Shown in pieces: positions 7,045 through 15,565 of a DNA stretch of 35,875 nt. The translations under genes were made by a program, and so were the position numbers. Position 1 is the stretch's first letter. Each line of letters starts with the position of its first letter. The stretch comes from Rhodospirillaceae bacterium (GTDB taxonomy: Bacteria; Pseudomonadota; Alphaproteobacteria; Rhodospirillales; UBA2165): positions 1 to 35,875 of the forward strand of contig NZAK01000093.1 of NCBI GenBank assembly GCA_002687515.1. The letters are read 5' to 3'. Under the pieces are notes generated by a model, which did not search any database, was not told the origin of the DNA, and worked only from the letters and a program-made list of their open reading frames with translations.

Positions 7045-7815
7045 TCAGCCGCGTTCGGCCACATAGTGGTAATTGCGCGTGTCGCAATGGCTGACCCGCC
7101 ATTCAACCGGCCGTCCGTCCAGCATCCTGGCGATGCGGTCGATTTCCAAAAGCGGGGAGCCGGTATCGATGCCAAGCAGCAGCGCCTCTTCCTCGGAGGC
7201 CGAAACGGCGGCCAGTTGCTCGTCGGCCTTGGCGACCGTGATGCCGTAGACGGATTGGTAAAAGCGGAACAGGTTGTTGGGCGGATCGACCTCGGTGCCG
7301 AAGCCGGGGAAATGTTCCAGCGGCAGGGTGATGGTCTCGGCGATGGTGGCGATATCGTTGAAAAAGCGGACCCGGTGGAAACGCACCACCTCGTCGTCCG
7401 GCTCCAGTTCCAGCCGCTCGGCTTCTGCCTTGGTGGCGACGTCTTCGACGCAATTGAGGACCCGGCTTTCCGGCAACAGGCGGGCGCCGTCGCTGCCGAC
7501 GATGCTGAAAAACAAGAACAATGCACGGCGTTCGGTGTGTTCGGATACAAAGGTGCCGAGACCCTGGCGCCGGTATAAAAGATTTTCCGCCACCAGATCG
7601 TTGAGCGCCTTGCGCACCGTGCCCTGGGAGACGTTCAGTTCAGCCGCCAGCTGCATCTCGCTGGGGATGGCTTCGCCTGGCTTCCAGACATTCTCGATCA
7701 GCCGCCGGCGGATGATGTTGTCGACCTGCTGATAAAGGGGCTGGGCGCGCATTTTTTTGGGCGCGCGGCGCCGGCGGCGGGATGTGATTTCGTCGGCGGG
7801 CGTTTTCTGATCCAT
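7045..7815 (-). CDS. GntR-family (HutC subfamily) transcriptional regulator
   Basis: This 256-residue repressor-type protein has an N-terminal winged helix-turn-helix (about 25-95; PSEMQLAAELNVSQGTVRKA) and a C-terminal UTRA ligand-binding domain (about 110-250), the HutC layout. The first 22 residues include an arginine run (RRRRRAPKK), unusual but compatible with DNA contact. It is transcribed away from the cupin/Ldh_2 pair and toward the two dehydrogenases, so it probably controls both directions from the 171-bp divergent region. The ATG at 7815 lacks a clear Shine-Dalgarno; an internal ATG at residue 22 is an alternative. Confidence 0.9.
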   Translation of the reverse strand: MDQKTPADEITSRRRRRAPKKMRAQPLYQQVDNIIRRRLIENVWKPGEAIPSEMQLAAELNVSQGTVRKALNDLVAENLLYRRQGLGTFVSEHTERRALFLFFSIVGSDGARLLPESRVLNCVEDVATKAEAERLELEPDDEVVRFHRVRFFNDIATIAETITLPLEHFPGFGTEVDPPNNLFRFYQSVYGITVAKADEQLAAVSASEEEALLLGIDTGSPLLEIDRIARMLDGRPVEWRVSHCDTRNYHYVAERG

Positions 7816-7889
7816 AATGGCGGGGCCGGTCCGGTTGAAATGTTCGCTTCCGGGAAATTATGCGCCAGCCAGCCAACAAGTGCAAATTT

Positions 7890-7910
7890 AGGAACATATT
7901 GCCTGTTCTT
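7890..7910. promoter_or_regulatory. Candidate operator between gntR and cupin genes
   Basis: AGGAACA-N7-TGTTCTT is a 21-bp imperfect palindrome (6 of 7 arm positions pair) within the divergent 7816-7986 region. Its position suits the adjacent GntR-type regulator. No experimental consensus for this regulator is known to me. Confidence 0.3.
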
Positions 7911-7986
7911 GAGGACGTTTATGTCTGTTGCGGTTGCTTCGCATTGGTTAAAGTAGTTTCAAATCCAGACCTCGGGAGGGAAGCCC

Positions 7987-8391
7987 ATGGCGCAATCCAA
8001 AATCATGAAAATGGACGAAGTTCCGGTGGTGCAGCGCGGCGATGGCGTCGAAACCGCGGTCCTGGTCAGCAACAAAAATTGCGGCGCCAACACGACCTCG
8101 GGCACCACCTCGTTCCCGGCCGGAACCAAGGTGCCGGTCCACAAACATAATTGCGATGAGCAGGTGGTGCTTTTGGAAGGCGAGGCGGAAGTGGACATCG
8201 ACGGCGTCTGCACGCGCATCGAAGCGATGGACACCGTCTTCGTCGAGGCCGGCACCTGGCACCGTTTCGTCAATACCGGCGACGGCCCGATGAAAATCCT
8301 GTGGGTCTATGACAGCCCGGAAGTCACCCGCACCTTCAGGGAGACGGGCAAGACCGTCGGCCACCTGACCGGCGAAGACGTGGTCAACTAG
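7987..8391 (+). CDS. Single-domain cupin protein
   Basis: This 134-residue small beta-barrel shows both cupin motifs: H52, H54 and E58 (PVHKHNCDEQ) with the spaced glycine, and the second histidine H92 (VEAGTWHRFVN). Together these form a complete metal site. Such proteins act as small dioxygenases, isomerases or ligand sensors. GGGAGG precedes the ATG by about 8 nt. The stop is two bases before the next start, so it is co-translated with the Ldh_2 dehydrogenase. Substrate not predictable. Confidence 0.88.
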   Translation: MAQSKIMKMDEVPVVQRGDGVETAVLVSNKNCGANTTSGTTSFPAGTKVPVHKHNCDEQVVLLEGEAEVDIDGVCTRIEAMDTVFVEAGTWHRFVNTGDGPMKILWVYDSPEVTRTFRETGKTVGHLTGEDVVN

Positions 8392-8393
8392 GC

Positions 8394-9467
8394 ATGACCG
8401 ATCAAGCCGGCCAAGCGCGCCGCTATACGGCGCAGCAGCTGGAAGAATTTATCGCCCGCGCTTTCGTCGCCGTCGGCATGGACGAGGGCGATGCCGGGAC
8501 CATCGCCGCCCTGATGGCCGATGCCGACCTTAATGGGTCCGACGGGCACGGCATCTTCCGCCTTGCGCCCTACATCCGGCGCATTCGCGAAGGCGGGCTT
8601 AACCTCAAGCCGAACATCCATATTGCGCGCGAGCGTCTGGGCATGGCGCTGGTCGACGGCGACAACGCGCAAGGCCACCTGGTGATGAGCTTCTGCGCCC
8701 AAACCGCCATCGAAAAGGCCAAGGTCACCGGCGTCGCCTGGGTCGGCACCCATCATTCCAACCATGCCGGACCGGCCAACCTCTATGCCAAGATGCCGCT
8801 GGCCCACGACATGATCGGGCTCTATGTGGCGGTCGGCAACGCCAACCACCTGCCGCCCTGGGGCGGCACCGACATGCTGCTCTCGACCAACCCGATCGCC
8901 GCCGCCATCCCCACCGATGAGGAGCCGGCGGTGGTGCTCGACATGGCGACCACGGTGGCCGCCTACGGCAAGGTGAAAACCGCGGCGCAGCGGGGCGAGG
9001 AAATGCCCGAGGGCTGGATGATCGATCGCCAGGGCAAGCCTCTCACCGACCCCGAACGCGCCGGCGAAGGCTTTTTGCTGCCCATCGGCGGGCCCAAGGG
9101 ATCGGGCCTGTCGCTGATCTTCGGATTGCTCGCCGGCACCCTCAACGGCGCCGCCTTCGGCGAGGACGTGGTCGATTTCAATGCCGATTACAAGACCGTC
9201 ACCAACACCGGCCAGTTCATCGTCGCCGTCGATGTCGCCGCCTTCATCGATGTCGGGACGTTCAAAAAGAACGTCGATGCCATTGTCCGCCGCATCAAGG
9301 CGTCGCCGACCCTGCCCGGTTTCGACGAGGTGCTGCTGCCCGGCGAACAAAGCCGCCGCAAGCGGGCCGATTACACCGCCAACGGTATTCCCGTGCATCA
9401 GGGGCTGTACGATTCGCTCGAAGAACTGGCCGCCGAGATCGGCATCGAGATGCTGGCTTATTCGTAA
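8394..9467 (+). CDS. Malate/L-lactate dehydrogenase (Ldh_2) family oxidoreductase
   Basis: This 357-residue NAD(P)-dependent 2-hydroxyacid dehydrogenase belongs to the Ldh_2/YlbC fold, unrelated to classical LDH; family members act on malate, sulfolactate, ureidoglycolate or 2,3-diketogulonate. Family marks are DGHG (50-53), THHSNHAGPA (119-128, with the conserved histidines), TNPIAAAIP and GGPKGSGLSL. Length is normal. It follows the cupin after 2 nt. Its last 10 bp overlap the tail of the convergent MocA-type gene. The likely role is oxidation of a hydroxyacid intermediate in the GntR-controlled pathway. Confidence 0.9.
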   Translation: MTDQAGQARRYTAQQLEEFIARAFVAVGMDEGDAGTIAALMADADLNGSDGHGIFRLAPYIRRIREGGLNLKPNIHIARERLGMALVDGDNAQGHLVMSFCAQTAIEKAKVTGVAWVGTHHSNHAGPANLYAKMPLAHDMIGLYVAVGNANHLPPWGGTDMLLSTNPIAAAIPTDEEPAVVLDMATTVAAYGKVKTAAQRGEEMPEGWMIDRQGKPLTDPERAGEGFLLPIGGPKGSGLSLIFGLLAGTLNGAAFGEDVVDFNADYKTVTNTGQFIVAVDVAAFIDVGTFKKNVDAIVRRIKASPTLPGFDEVLLPGEQSRRKRADYTANGIPVHQGLYDSLEELAAEIGIEMLAYS

Positions 9468-10600
9468 AACTCTTCCGGATCGATGGGCAGTTCGACCTCT
9501 TCGCCGCGCTTCGCCGAGAGGTCCATGGCCATCGTGTGCAGCAGGTTGTTGTGGCCTTCCAGCGCCACCGCGTGCGGCGTCGTCATGCCCATCATGATGC
9601 GTCCGAACCAGGCCATGGTTTCCTCGCGCATCGGCCCCCAAAGCTGGCCCTGCCAAAGATCGCCGGGCGGGTAGCTGGTCATGAAATCCACATGCCGCTC
9701 GGCCGGCGTGAAGCCTTCGGGCACATAGCCGCCGGGCAGGCTTTCCTCGGAGGCCAGAACCAGGTCGCGGTGCGTGTCCTCGATATCGATGACCCCCTTG
9801 GTGCCGACGATGCCGATCTCCAAGCCATAGACCGAACCCGGCCAGATCTGCGGCAGGCCCCACGATATGTTCATCGAGAAGATGGTGCCGTCCTCCATGG
9901 TAAACAGGCCGAAGGTGGAATCCTTGGTGCCCCATTCGGCGAGCACCGGATCGGTCGAGCGGGCATAGACCGATTTCGGCGTCTTGCCCTCCATCAGCCA
10001 CATCGACATGTCCAGCGAATGGGTACCGGAAACCACCATTGGCGTCAGATTATGGCGCTCGTTGGTCTTGGCGATGGTGGCGATCGGCACCATGCGGTTC
10101 ATGAAGGCCCGGGTGACGACCGAATGCACATCGCCGATCTGGCCGGTCGCCAAGCGCTCCTTGACGGTCAGGAAGCGGCGGCGGAAGCGCTGGGTATAGC
10201 CGATGCAGGCGTCCAGCCCGGCGGCCGTAATGGCGTCCAGAATCTGTTTCGATTCCCGGGCTTCGGTGGCCAGCGGCTTTTCGATGAACAATTTATGCCC
10301 CTCTGCCACCGCCATCAGCGTCGGTTCGGTGTGCTTGTTTTCCTCGGTGATGATCATGGTGGCGTTAACCTCGGAGCGCTTGATCAATTCCTCGGCGCTG
10401 GTGGTGAAGAAGTCGGCGTTGACATCGCCGGCCAGCTTACGGCCCAAGTCTTCGTTGATATCGCAGAGGCCGAGCCATTTGACGCCCGGATATTCGCGCG
10501 CGAACTTGGCGCGGATGCGCCCGATGGTGCCGCAGCCGATGATGGCGAGGCCGATTTCATTGACCGGCTCAAGACCGAGGTTTGACGCGGTATCAGTCAT
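9458..10600 (-). CDS. Gfo/Idh/MocA family NAD(P)-dependent dehydrogenase
   Basis: This 380-residue cytosolic oxidoreductase has an N-terminal Rossmann fold (AIIGCGTIGRIR, 19-30), the EKP signature (107-109) and the catalytic GTHSLDMSMW block (H194, D197). Family members act on sugars, inositols and similar polyols. GGAAGAGA lies just upstream of the ATG. It follows the HxlR regulator after 48 nt and may be in the same transcript as the transporter genes. The convergent neighbour overlaps by 10 bp, with no room for a terminator. Confidence 0.9.
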   Translation of the reverse strand: MTDTASNLGLEPVNEIGLAIIGCGTIGRIRAKFAREYPGVKWLGLCDINEDLGRKLAGDVNADFFTTSAEELIKRSEVNATMIITEENKHTEPTLMAVAEGHKLFIEKPLATEARESKQILDAITAAGLDACIGYTQRFRRRFLTVKERLATGQIGDVHSVVTRAFMNRMVPIATIAKTNERHNLTPMVVSGTHSLDMSMWLMEGKTPKSVYARSTDPVLAEWGTKDSTFGLFTMEDGTIFSMNISWGLPQIWPGSVYGLEIGIVGTKGVIDIEDTHRDLVLASEESLPGGYVPEGFTPAERHVDFMTSYPPGDLWQGQLWGPMREETMAWFGRIMMGMTTPHAVALEGHNNLLHTMAMDLSAKRGEEVELPIDPEEFYE

Positions 10601-10648
10601 CTACAATCTCTTCCAAATATTTCATGATTGAGGTTGGGTTTGAAGGCA

Positions 10649-11044
10649 TCATCGCCTGTATTCGCGGGTGTAGCGTTCGATGGCGTCTTCCACCTTGGCG
10701 TTGTTGTCCATCGCCCAATCGCGCAAGGTATCGAGCGCCACGACCAGGCTATCGCCAAGCCCGGTCAGGGAATATTCCACCTTGGGCGGGATAACCGGAT
10801 AGACGGTGCGTTCGACAAGCCCGTAGCTTTCCAATTCGCGCAGGGTCTGGGTCAGAACCTTGGCCGAAATATCGCCGATATCGCGGCGCAGTTCCGAGGG
10901 GCGCAGATTCCTGCCGCTGAGGCGGCGGATGACCATGACGTTCCATTTGTTGGATAGCCGTCCGAGCATCTTCTGGAAGGGCCGGGATTGTTCCAGCTTT
11001 TTGATTTCGGCGGGCGGAAGTTTTTTGTATTGAGCTGTTGGCAT
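10649..11044 (-). CDS. HxlR-family winged-helix regulator
   Basis: This 131-residue MarR-like dimeric regulator of the HxlR family has the pattern KWNVMVIRRLSG, a recognition region around NLRPSELRRDIG and the wing YPVIPPKVEYSLT. HxlR proteins respond to aldehydes, quinones or oxidants and often bind their own promoters. The gene lies between the transporter (115 bp upstream) and the MocA-type dehydrogenase (48 bp downstream). The usual N-terminal effector cysteine is not visible. No clear Shine-Dalgarno precedes the ATG. Confidence 0.9.
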   Translation of the reverse strand: MPTAQYKKLPPAEIKKLEQSRPFQKMLGRLSNKWNVMVIRRLSGRNLRPSELRRDIGDISAKVLTQTLRELESYGLVERTVYPVIPPKVEYSLTGLGDSLVVALDTLRDWAMDNNAKVEDAIERYTREYRR

Positions 11045-11103
11045 CGGATTTTCAGTTCAATTCTTTGTGTGCGGGCGCTTCTAAGTCCTTTGACAGCCTT
11101 AAG

Positions 11104-11116
11104 TTACCTAATGGTA
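11104..11116. promoter_or_regulatory. Candidate HxlR operator
   Basis: TTACCTAATGGTA, a short palindrome with TACC/GGTA half-sites 4 nt apart, lies 60 bp upstream of the hxlR-type start. It resembles the TTAC-type half-sites I associate with HxlR regulators. Autoregulation is inference. Confidence 0.3.
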
Positions 11117-11159
11117 GATACAAGCACAATCAGTATGTACATTGTGGCTTGGCGCCCGC

Positions 11160-12647
11160 TTATTTCCCGCGTCTGAAGATGCCGTCATAAAAAGTGTAGA
11201 TGACGACCAGCAACAGGACGGTGCCGAGCGGTCGTTCGATGAGGATGCTCAGCATGTTGCGGTCCTCGAACACCAACAGGGCGCGGCGCAGGTTCTCGTC
11301 GGCCAGCGGCCCGAGGATCACCGCCAGCACCATCGGCGCCAGGGGAAAGCCGAAACGGTGCAGGATGTAGCCGGCGATACCGGCGATAAACATTATATAG
11401 ACGTCGAAATAGCTGAGGCTGACGGCGAAGGCGCCCATCACGCAGATCGGGATGATCAGCGGCATCAATAGGGTGCGCGGCAGGCTGAACAATTTCACGC
11501 AGGGTTTGATCAGCCCGATGGCCATGAAATACATGAGAAAATTGGCGATGATCAGGCCGATATAGATGAAATAGATGATGCCCGGATTCTCGGTCTGGAT
11601 GGTCGGGCCGACGACGATGTTCTTCATCTCCAGCGCCGCCAGGATAGCCGCCGCGGCGGCGTTGCCGGGGATGCCGAGGGTCAGGGTCGGCAGCATCGAG
11701 CCGCCGATATTGGCGTTGTTGGCGACCTCGGCCGAAACGATGGCTTCGTAGCTGCCCTTGCCCCATTTGGCGCGCTCTTCCGGCGGCGCCCGGCGGCGCG
11801 CGATATCGTAGCTGAGGAACGAGGCGACATTGGCGCCGGCCCCCGGAATGGCGCCGATGATGGTGCCGATCAGGCCCGAACGCAGCGAGGTGCGCGCATA
11901 TTTCCAGAGCATCGAGAAGGGCGGCACGACGCGGCCGACATCCGAGGGGATGCCGGGCGGATTTTTTTGCGGCAGGACTTTGAGAATTTCGGTGAGACCG
12001 AAGAGCCCGATCAGCAGCGGAATATAGCTGATCCGGTCCTCGAGGATGCGGAAGCCGAAGGTGAAGCGGGCGACGCCGTGGATGGCGTCCAGTCCGACGA
12101 AGGAGATCAACAATCCGATCCAGCCCGAAATCCAACCCTTCAAGGGCATATCGCCCGACGCCATGGAGCCGCAGATGGCGATCCCCCACATGGCGAGCAG
12201 GAACATTTCCCACGAGCGGAACTGCAGGGCAAGGAACAGGATCGCCGGGATGAAGGCGATCAACAGCACGATCCCGACCCAGTTGCCGAGGAACGAGGCG
12301 GCGATGGCGGTGCCGAGGGCCAAGCCGCCTTCGCCGCGCTGGGCCAAGGGGTGGCCTTCGATCATTGTCGGCACCGCGTCGGGCGTTCCCGGTATGTTGA
12401 TCAGCACCGCCGATATGGCGCCGCCGAAGACGCTGCCGGTATAGACGCCGAGCATGAACATCACCGCCACATGCTGGGTCATGCCGGTGGAAAGGCCGAT
12501 CAGGAGCGCCATCGCCATGGTCGTCGACAGCCCCGGCATGGCGCCCCAGAGGATGCCGAGGGTGACGCCGATCAGGCACACCCACAGCATCCAGGGCGAA
12601 AAGGCGAGGGCCAGTTGGGTGGTCAGCTCAGTGATTACGGCGCTCAT
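11160..12647 (-). CDS. tctA: Tripartite tricarboxylate transporter large permease TctA
   Basis: This 495-residue integral membrane protein is the main channel of a TTT system that imports carboxylates with a periplasmic binding protein, driven by ion gradients. About a dozen hydrophobic segments are visible. The TctA marks are GILWGAMPGLSTTMA near the N-terminus, NIPGTPDAVPTMIEGHPLA, and the second-half inverted-repeat block IPGAGANVASFLSYDIAR...LTLGIPGNAAAAAI. The ATG overlaps the tctB stop by one base (TGATG), so the two are coupled. An upstream TTG was rejected in favour of this ATG. Confidence 0.95.
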   Translation of the reverse strand: MSAVITELTTQLALAFSPWMLWVCLIGVTLGILWGAMPGLSTTMAMALLIGLSTGMTQHVAVMFMLGVYTGSVFGGAISAVLINIPGTPDAVPTMIEGHPLAQRGEGGLALGTAIAASFLGNWVGIVLLIAFIPAILFLALQFRSWEMFLLAMWGIAICGSMASGDMPLKGWISGWIGLLISFVGLDAIHGVARFTFGFRILEDRISYIPLLIGLFGLTEILKVLPQKNPPGIPSDVGRVVPPFSMLWKYARTSLRSGLIGTIIGAIPGAGANVASFLSYDIARRRAPPEERAKWGKGSYEAIVSAEVANNANIGGSMLPTLTLGIPGNAAAAAILAALEMKNIVVGPTIQTENPGIIYFIYIGLIIANFLMYFMAIGLIKPCVKLFSLPRTLLMPLIIPICVMGAFAVSLSYFDVYIMFIAGIAGYILHRFGFPLAPMVLAVILGPLADENLRRALLVFEDRNMLSILIERPLGTVLLLVVIYTFYDGIFRRGK

Positions 12648-13255
12648 CAACCCGACCCCGGCAGCAGAATCTCGAAACCGTCGCGGAAGATCCAGGCCAG
12701 CGCGATCACCATGCCCGCCGCGACGGCGATGCAGGCAAGCCAGCGCGCCCGCCAGAACATTTTCAGGATCAGGGCGATGATCGGAATGGAAATGGCTTCA
12801 TAGCTGGAAAAGCGAAAGGTGTAGAAGCCGGTGGGCATGCGAATCTCGAAGCTGATCAGATCGGTCAGAACCACATAGACGAAAACCAGACCCACCAAAA
12901 TGAGCGTGCGCCGGCCCTCCGCATCGGCCAGGTAAGGGCCAATGGGATCGCCGGCCGCAGCGAGGATTTCCCGCAAATGCGCCCGTTTCAACGCCTTTCG
13001 CGCCAGACCGGTGGCCATGATGATCAGGCACAATCCGGTGAGGAAAGGCATCAGGCCCGGCGCCGTATAAAGGCTTGCCGGCGCGTCCAGGTCCAGTGAC
13101 AGGATCATCGCCGCCAAGCCGATAGCCGCGACCATGGCGGCGGCGGCCAGATCCTTGCCCGGTGAAACGGCGGCGCCGCCTTCCTCGCCGGTGAAACTGC
13201 CGGCTTGAAGGCTATCGATATCGGACTGAATGCGCGGTTTGGGGGTTTCGGCCAT
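12647..13255 (-). CDS. tctB: Tripartite tricarboxylate transporter small permease TctB
   Basis: About 202 residues with four hydrophobic segments in the TctB pattern: two before a soluble loop, two close together after it. A soluble N-terminal stretch of about 40 residues precedes the first helix. It is poorly conserved in sequence, so the call rests on topology and position between tctC and tctA. The start chosen is the ATG at 13255; a TTG further upstream lies within the intergenic hairpin and is unlikely. No good Shine-Dalgarno is visible. Confidence 0.85.
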   Translation of the reverse strand: MAETPKPRIQSDIDSLQAGSFTGEEGGAAVSPGKDLAAAAMVAAIGLAAMILSLDLDAPASLYTAPGLMPFLTGLCLIIMATGLARKALKRAHLREILAAAGDPIGPYLADAEGRRTLILVGLVFVYVVLTDLISFEIRMPTGFYTFRFSSYEAISIPIIALILKMFWRARWLACIAVAAGMVIALAWIFRDGFEILLPGSG

Positions 13256-13268
13256 GATCGAAACGTAG

Positions 13269-13301
13269 CCGGGCGGGCCGCCTTTCGGCAAGCCCGCCCG
13301 G
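13269..13301 (-). other. Intercistronic hairpin between tctC and tctB
   Basis: CCGGGCGGG pairs perfectly with CCCGCCCGG (9 bp) around a 15-nt loop and ends 13 nt before the tctB ATG. Hairpins in this place usually protect the 3' end of the binding-protein message and lower expression of the membrane subunits. No T-run follows, so partial read-through is expected. Confidence 0.6.
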
Positions 13302-13328
13302 GTTAGATTATTATCGCTTTGGTCAAAT

Positions 13329-13367
13329 GGTTACAGAGGCCGGTTATAGAGGCCGGTTATAGAGGTT
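13329..13367 (-). repeat. Three tandem 13-bp units spanning the tctC stop codon
   Basis: GGTTATAGAGGNN is present at 13355-13367, 13342-13354 and (one mismatch in the core) 13329-13341 as read on the plus strand. Each unit contains the complement of TAA. The copies are 13 nt apart, so the three TAA codons (13357, 13344 and 13331) fall in three different reading frames. Compare 25670-25705. Confidence 0.85.
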
Positions 13368-14421
13368 TGTAACCCTGGGGCGGCCACCAGCCATCGAAAG
13401 CGGCCGGTTTCGGCAGGCCCAGCTCGTTCGCCGGGTGCGAACCCTTGACGCCGAGCTTTTCGAAAGTCGCCGCGGTGATCGATTCCACCTGCGCCGCGCG
13501 CCGGTCGGCAGCCTTGCCGGTGCGGATATCGATTTCGAAGAATTTCTTCTTGGCGATAGCCGCAAAGGCCGGTGATTTTACGCCGGCAACGAAGGCTTTT
13601 TCGATTTTGGAGATGATCGATTTCGGGACCGAGCGGCGGATCGCCAGGTTATAGATACCCGAGAAAGGCAGTTGCGACTTAATCTGCGGCAGGAAATTGC
13701 CCACCGACGGCATGATCTTGCCGCCGCCGGCATCGATGTCCTTGCTGCCGGTCTGTTGGATCGACCGTAGATTGCCGGCGCGGATATGGGCGATATGTTC
13801 ATGCACGCCGCCGCCGGTGATCATGGTCTCGCCGTTAAGGCCTGCCAGGGTCGCCGGCTTGCCGCCCTTATAGGGCACATATTTCAAGGTGACGCCGGCC
13901 GACTGGGCGACGATCGCCGCCAGCTCATGCCAGAGGCCACCCTGGCCCGAGGTGGAAATGGTGATCTTGCCCGGATTGGCCTTGGCCGCATTGATGATAT
14001 CCTGGAAGGTCTTGAACTTGGAATCGGGACGCACCGCCCAGGAAGCGCGGGAATTGGCCGCCTGCATATATTGCCAATCTTCCCAGGCCCGGGATTTGGA
14101 ATGACCCATGACGCGCACGAACTTGTTGTAGTTGGCGGCGCCCATCCAGGTGTAGCCGTCGTCTTTCTTGCCGAGAACGTAGCGGGTGGCAACGCCGCCG
14201 ACGGCGCCCGGCTTGTTGATGACGTTGATTTTCCAGCCGGTCGATTTCGCCATTTCGTTGACGATGGTGCGGATGACGGTATCGGTGCCGCCGCCGGCGC
14301 CGTACATGACGACGACGGTAATCGGACGTTCCGGCCATGCGGCGCGCGCATCGCTTGCGCTCAACGCCAGAGCCGCCGTACCGGCGGCAAGGCCCGCGAT
14401 AGTGAATTTAATGGCGTTCAT
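13357..14421 (-). CDS. tctC: TctC-family periplasmic solute-binding protein
   Basis: This 354-residue exported protein has a standard signal peptide (MNAIKFTIAGLAAGTAAL, cleavage after about DARA). The mature part opens with WPERPITVVVMYGAGGGTD, the Bug/TctC ligand-clamp motif, and shows NKPGAVGGVATRYV and VPYKGGKPATLAGLNG further on. It captures a carboxylate in the periplasm and delivers it to TctBA. The ATG at 14421 has GGGAGA 6-9 nt upstream; the open frame continues upstream but without signal-like sequence. The gene ends in a three-unit 13-bp tandem repeat. Confidence 0.95.
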   Translation of the reverse strand: MNAIKFTIAGLAAGTAALALSASDARAAWPERPITVVVMYGAGGGTDTVIRTIVNEMAKSTGWKINVINKPGAVGGVATRYVLGKKDDGYTWMGAANYNKFVRVMGHSKSRAWEDWQYMQAANSRASWAVRPDSKFKTFQDIINAAKANPGKITISTSGQGGLWHELAAIVAQSAGVTLKYVPYKGGKPATLAGLNGETMITGGGVHEHIAHIRAGNLRSIQQTGSKDIDAGGGKIMPSVGNFLPQIKSQLPFSGIYNLAIRRSVPKSIISKIEKAFVAGVKSPAFAAIAKKKFFEIDIRTGKAADRRAAQVESITAATFEKLGVKGSHPANELGLPKPAAFDGWWPPQGYKPL

Positions 14422-14494
14422 AATTTTCTCCCAATGTGATAAATTCAAGGTGCCCAGGCGGCCCGTATAATTCGCGCCGCCCGCCTTACAACTC

Positions 14495-14504
14495 TTATAT
14501 AAGA
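14495..14504. promoter_or_regulatory. TTATATAAGA element in tctC / Mo-hydroxylase divergent region
   Basis: The 280-bp region 14422-14701 separates divergent tctC and the Mo-hydroxylase operon. It holds the palindrome CTTATATAAG and a CACAA-N13-TTGTG inverted repeat (14511-14533). The same ten bases occur at 24585-24594 upstream of the cyclase gene. It could be a -10 region or an operator; no matching -35 is convincing. Confidence 0.25.
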
Positions 14505-14701
14505 CTTGCTCACAATATTGCGGTTGCGTTGTGGAATCAACAGCCGAGTCGTTTGTCCGGTAATTATTTTTCAAAGTCGGTCCGACCGATACCAAGCCGC
14601 AACGCGCGGCGGATTACTCCAACATTGACTGGCGGTGCCGCCCATCTACAATACCTGGGAAACCGGAAAATTATGACACCGGATGCTGGGAGGGCAATAT
14701 C

Positions 14702-15565
14702 ATGAAACCACCGCCGTTCGCCTACGCCAAGCCGTCCGATTTGGCCGAAGCGCTGCGCCTCAAGGCCGATCATGGCGATGCGGGGACGTTCATTGCCGGC
14801 GGCCAGAGCCTGATGGCCACCCTCAACATGCGGCTGTCGGCGCCCGATATCCTGATCGATGTGGGCGCCATCGGCGAGCTTGCCGGTATCGAAATTTCCG
14901 GCGGACGGGTCCGGATCGGCGCCCTCACCCGGTACCGCGAATTGGAAGATTCTGAACTGATTGCCAGCCACGCGCCGCTGATCGCCCGCGCCATCGCCCA
15001 AGTGGGGCATCCGGCCATCCGCAACCGGGGCACCATCGGCGGCAGCATCGCCTTCGCCGATCCGGCGGCGGAACTACCGGCCTGCATCCTGGCATTGGAC
15101 GGCGAGGTGGAAATCGCCGGGCCCGATGGCCGGCGCAAGGTGGCGGCCGGCGATTTCTTCAAGGGCCTTTATGACACCGATCTTGGGCCTGGCGAGGTGA
15201 TCACGGCGGTGGAATTCGCCGGCGATAGCCCTGAATGGCGCACCGGCTTCGACGAATTGGCACGCCGCCAGGGCGATTACGCGATGGCCGGACTGGCGGC
15301 AAGGCTGCGCATCGACGGCGGTAAGGTGGCGGAAGCCAGGCTGGTTTATTTCGCGGTCGGCGCCACCCCGGTCCTGGCCCCGCTTGCCGGCGCTAAATTG
15401 GCCGGCAGCACGCTCGGCAATGAAGCAATCGAGGCGGCGGCGGCGGCGCTTGACGGCGATCTCGATCCCTTCGACGATCTCCATTGCAGCGCCGCCATGA
15501 AGCTTCATTTGGCGCGCGAATTGACGCGCCGGGTGTTAACCGAAATGGCGGGGGGCGCGGCATGA
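14702..15565 (+). CDS. Mo-hydroxylase FAD subunit (CoxM/CutM-type), system 1
   Basis: This 287-residue medium subunit of a xanthine-dehydrogenase/CO-dehydrogenase family molybdenum hydroxylase carries FAD and passes electrons from the [2Fe-2S] clusters to the acceptor. FAD motifs AGGQSL (32-37) and RNRGTIGGSIAFADP (about 107-121) are intact. GGGAGG lies 7-8 nt before the ATG. It is the first gene of a tight M-S-L-ThDP operon; its stop overlaps the next start (ATGA). It does not itself indicate the substrate. Confidence 0.93.
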   Translation: MKPPPFAYAKPSDLAEALRLKADHGDAGTFIAGGQSLMATLNMRLSAPDILIDVGAIGELAGIEISGGRVRIGALTRYRELEDSELIASHAPLIARAIAQVGHPAIRNRGTIGGSIAFADPAAELPACILALDGEVEIAGPDGRRKVAAGDFFKGLYDTDLGPGEVITAVEFAGDSPEWRTGFDELARRQGDYAMAGLAARLRIDGGKVAEARLVYFAVGATPVLAPLAGAKLAGSTLGNEAIEAAAAALDGDLDPFDDLHCSAAMKLHLARELTRRVLTEMAGGAA

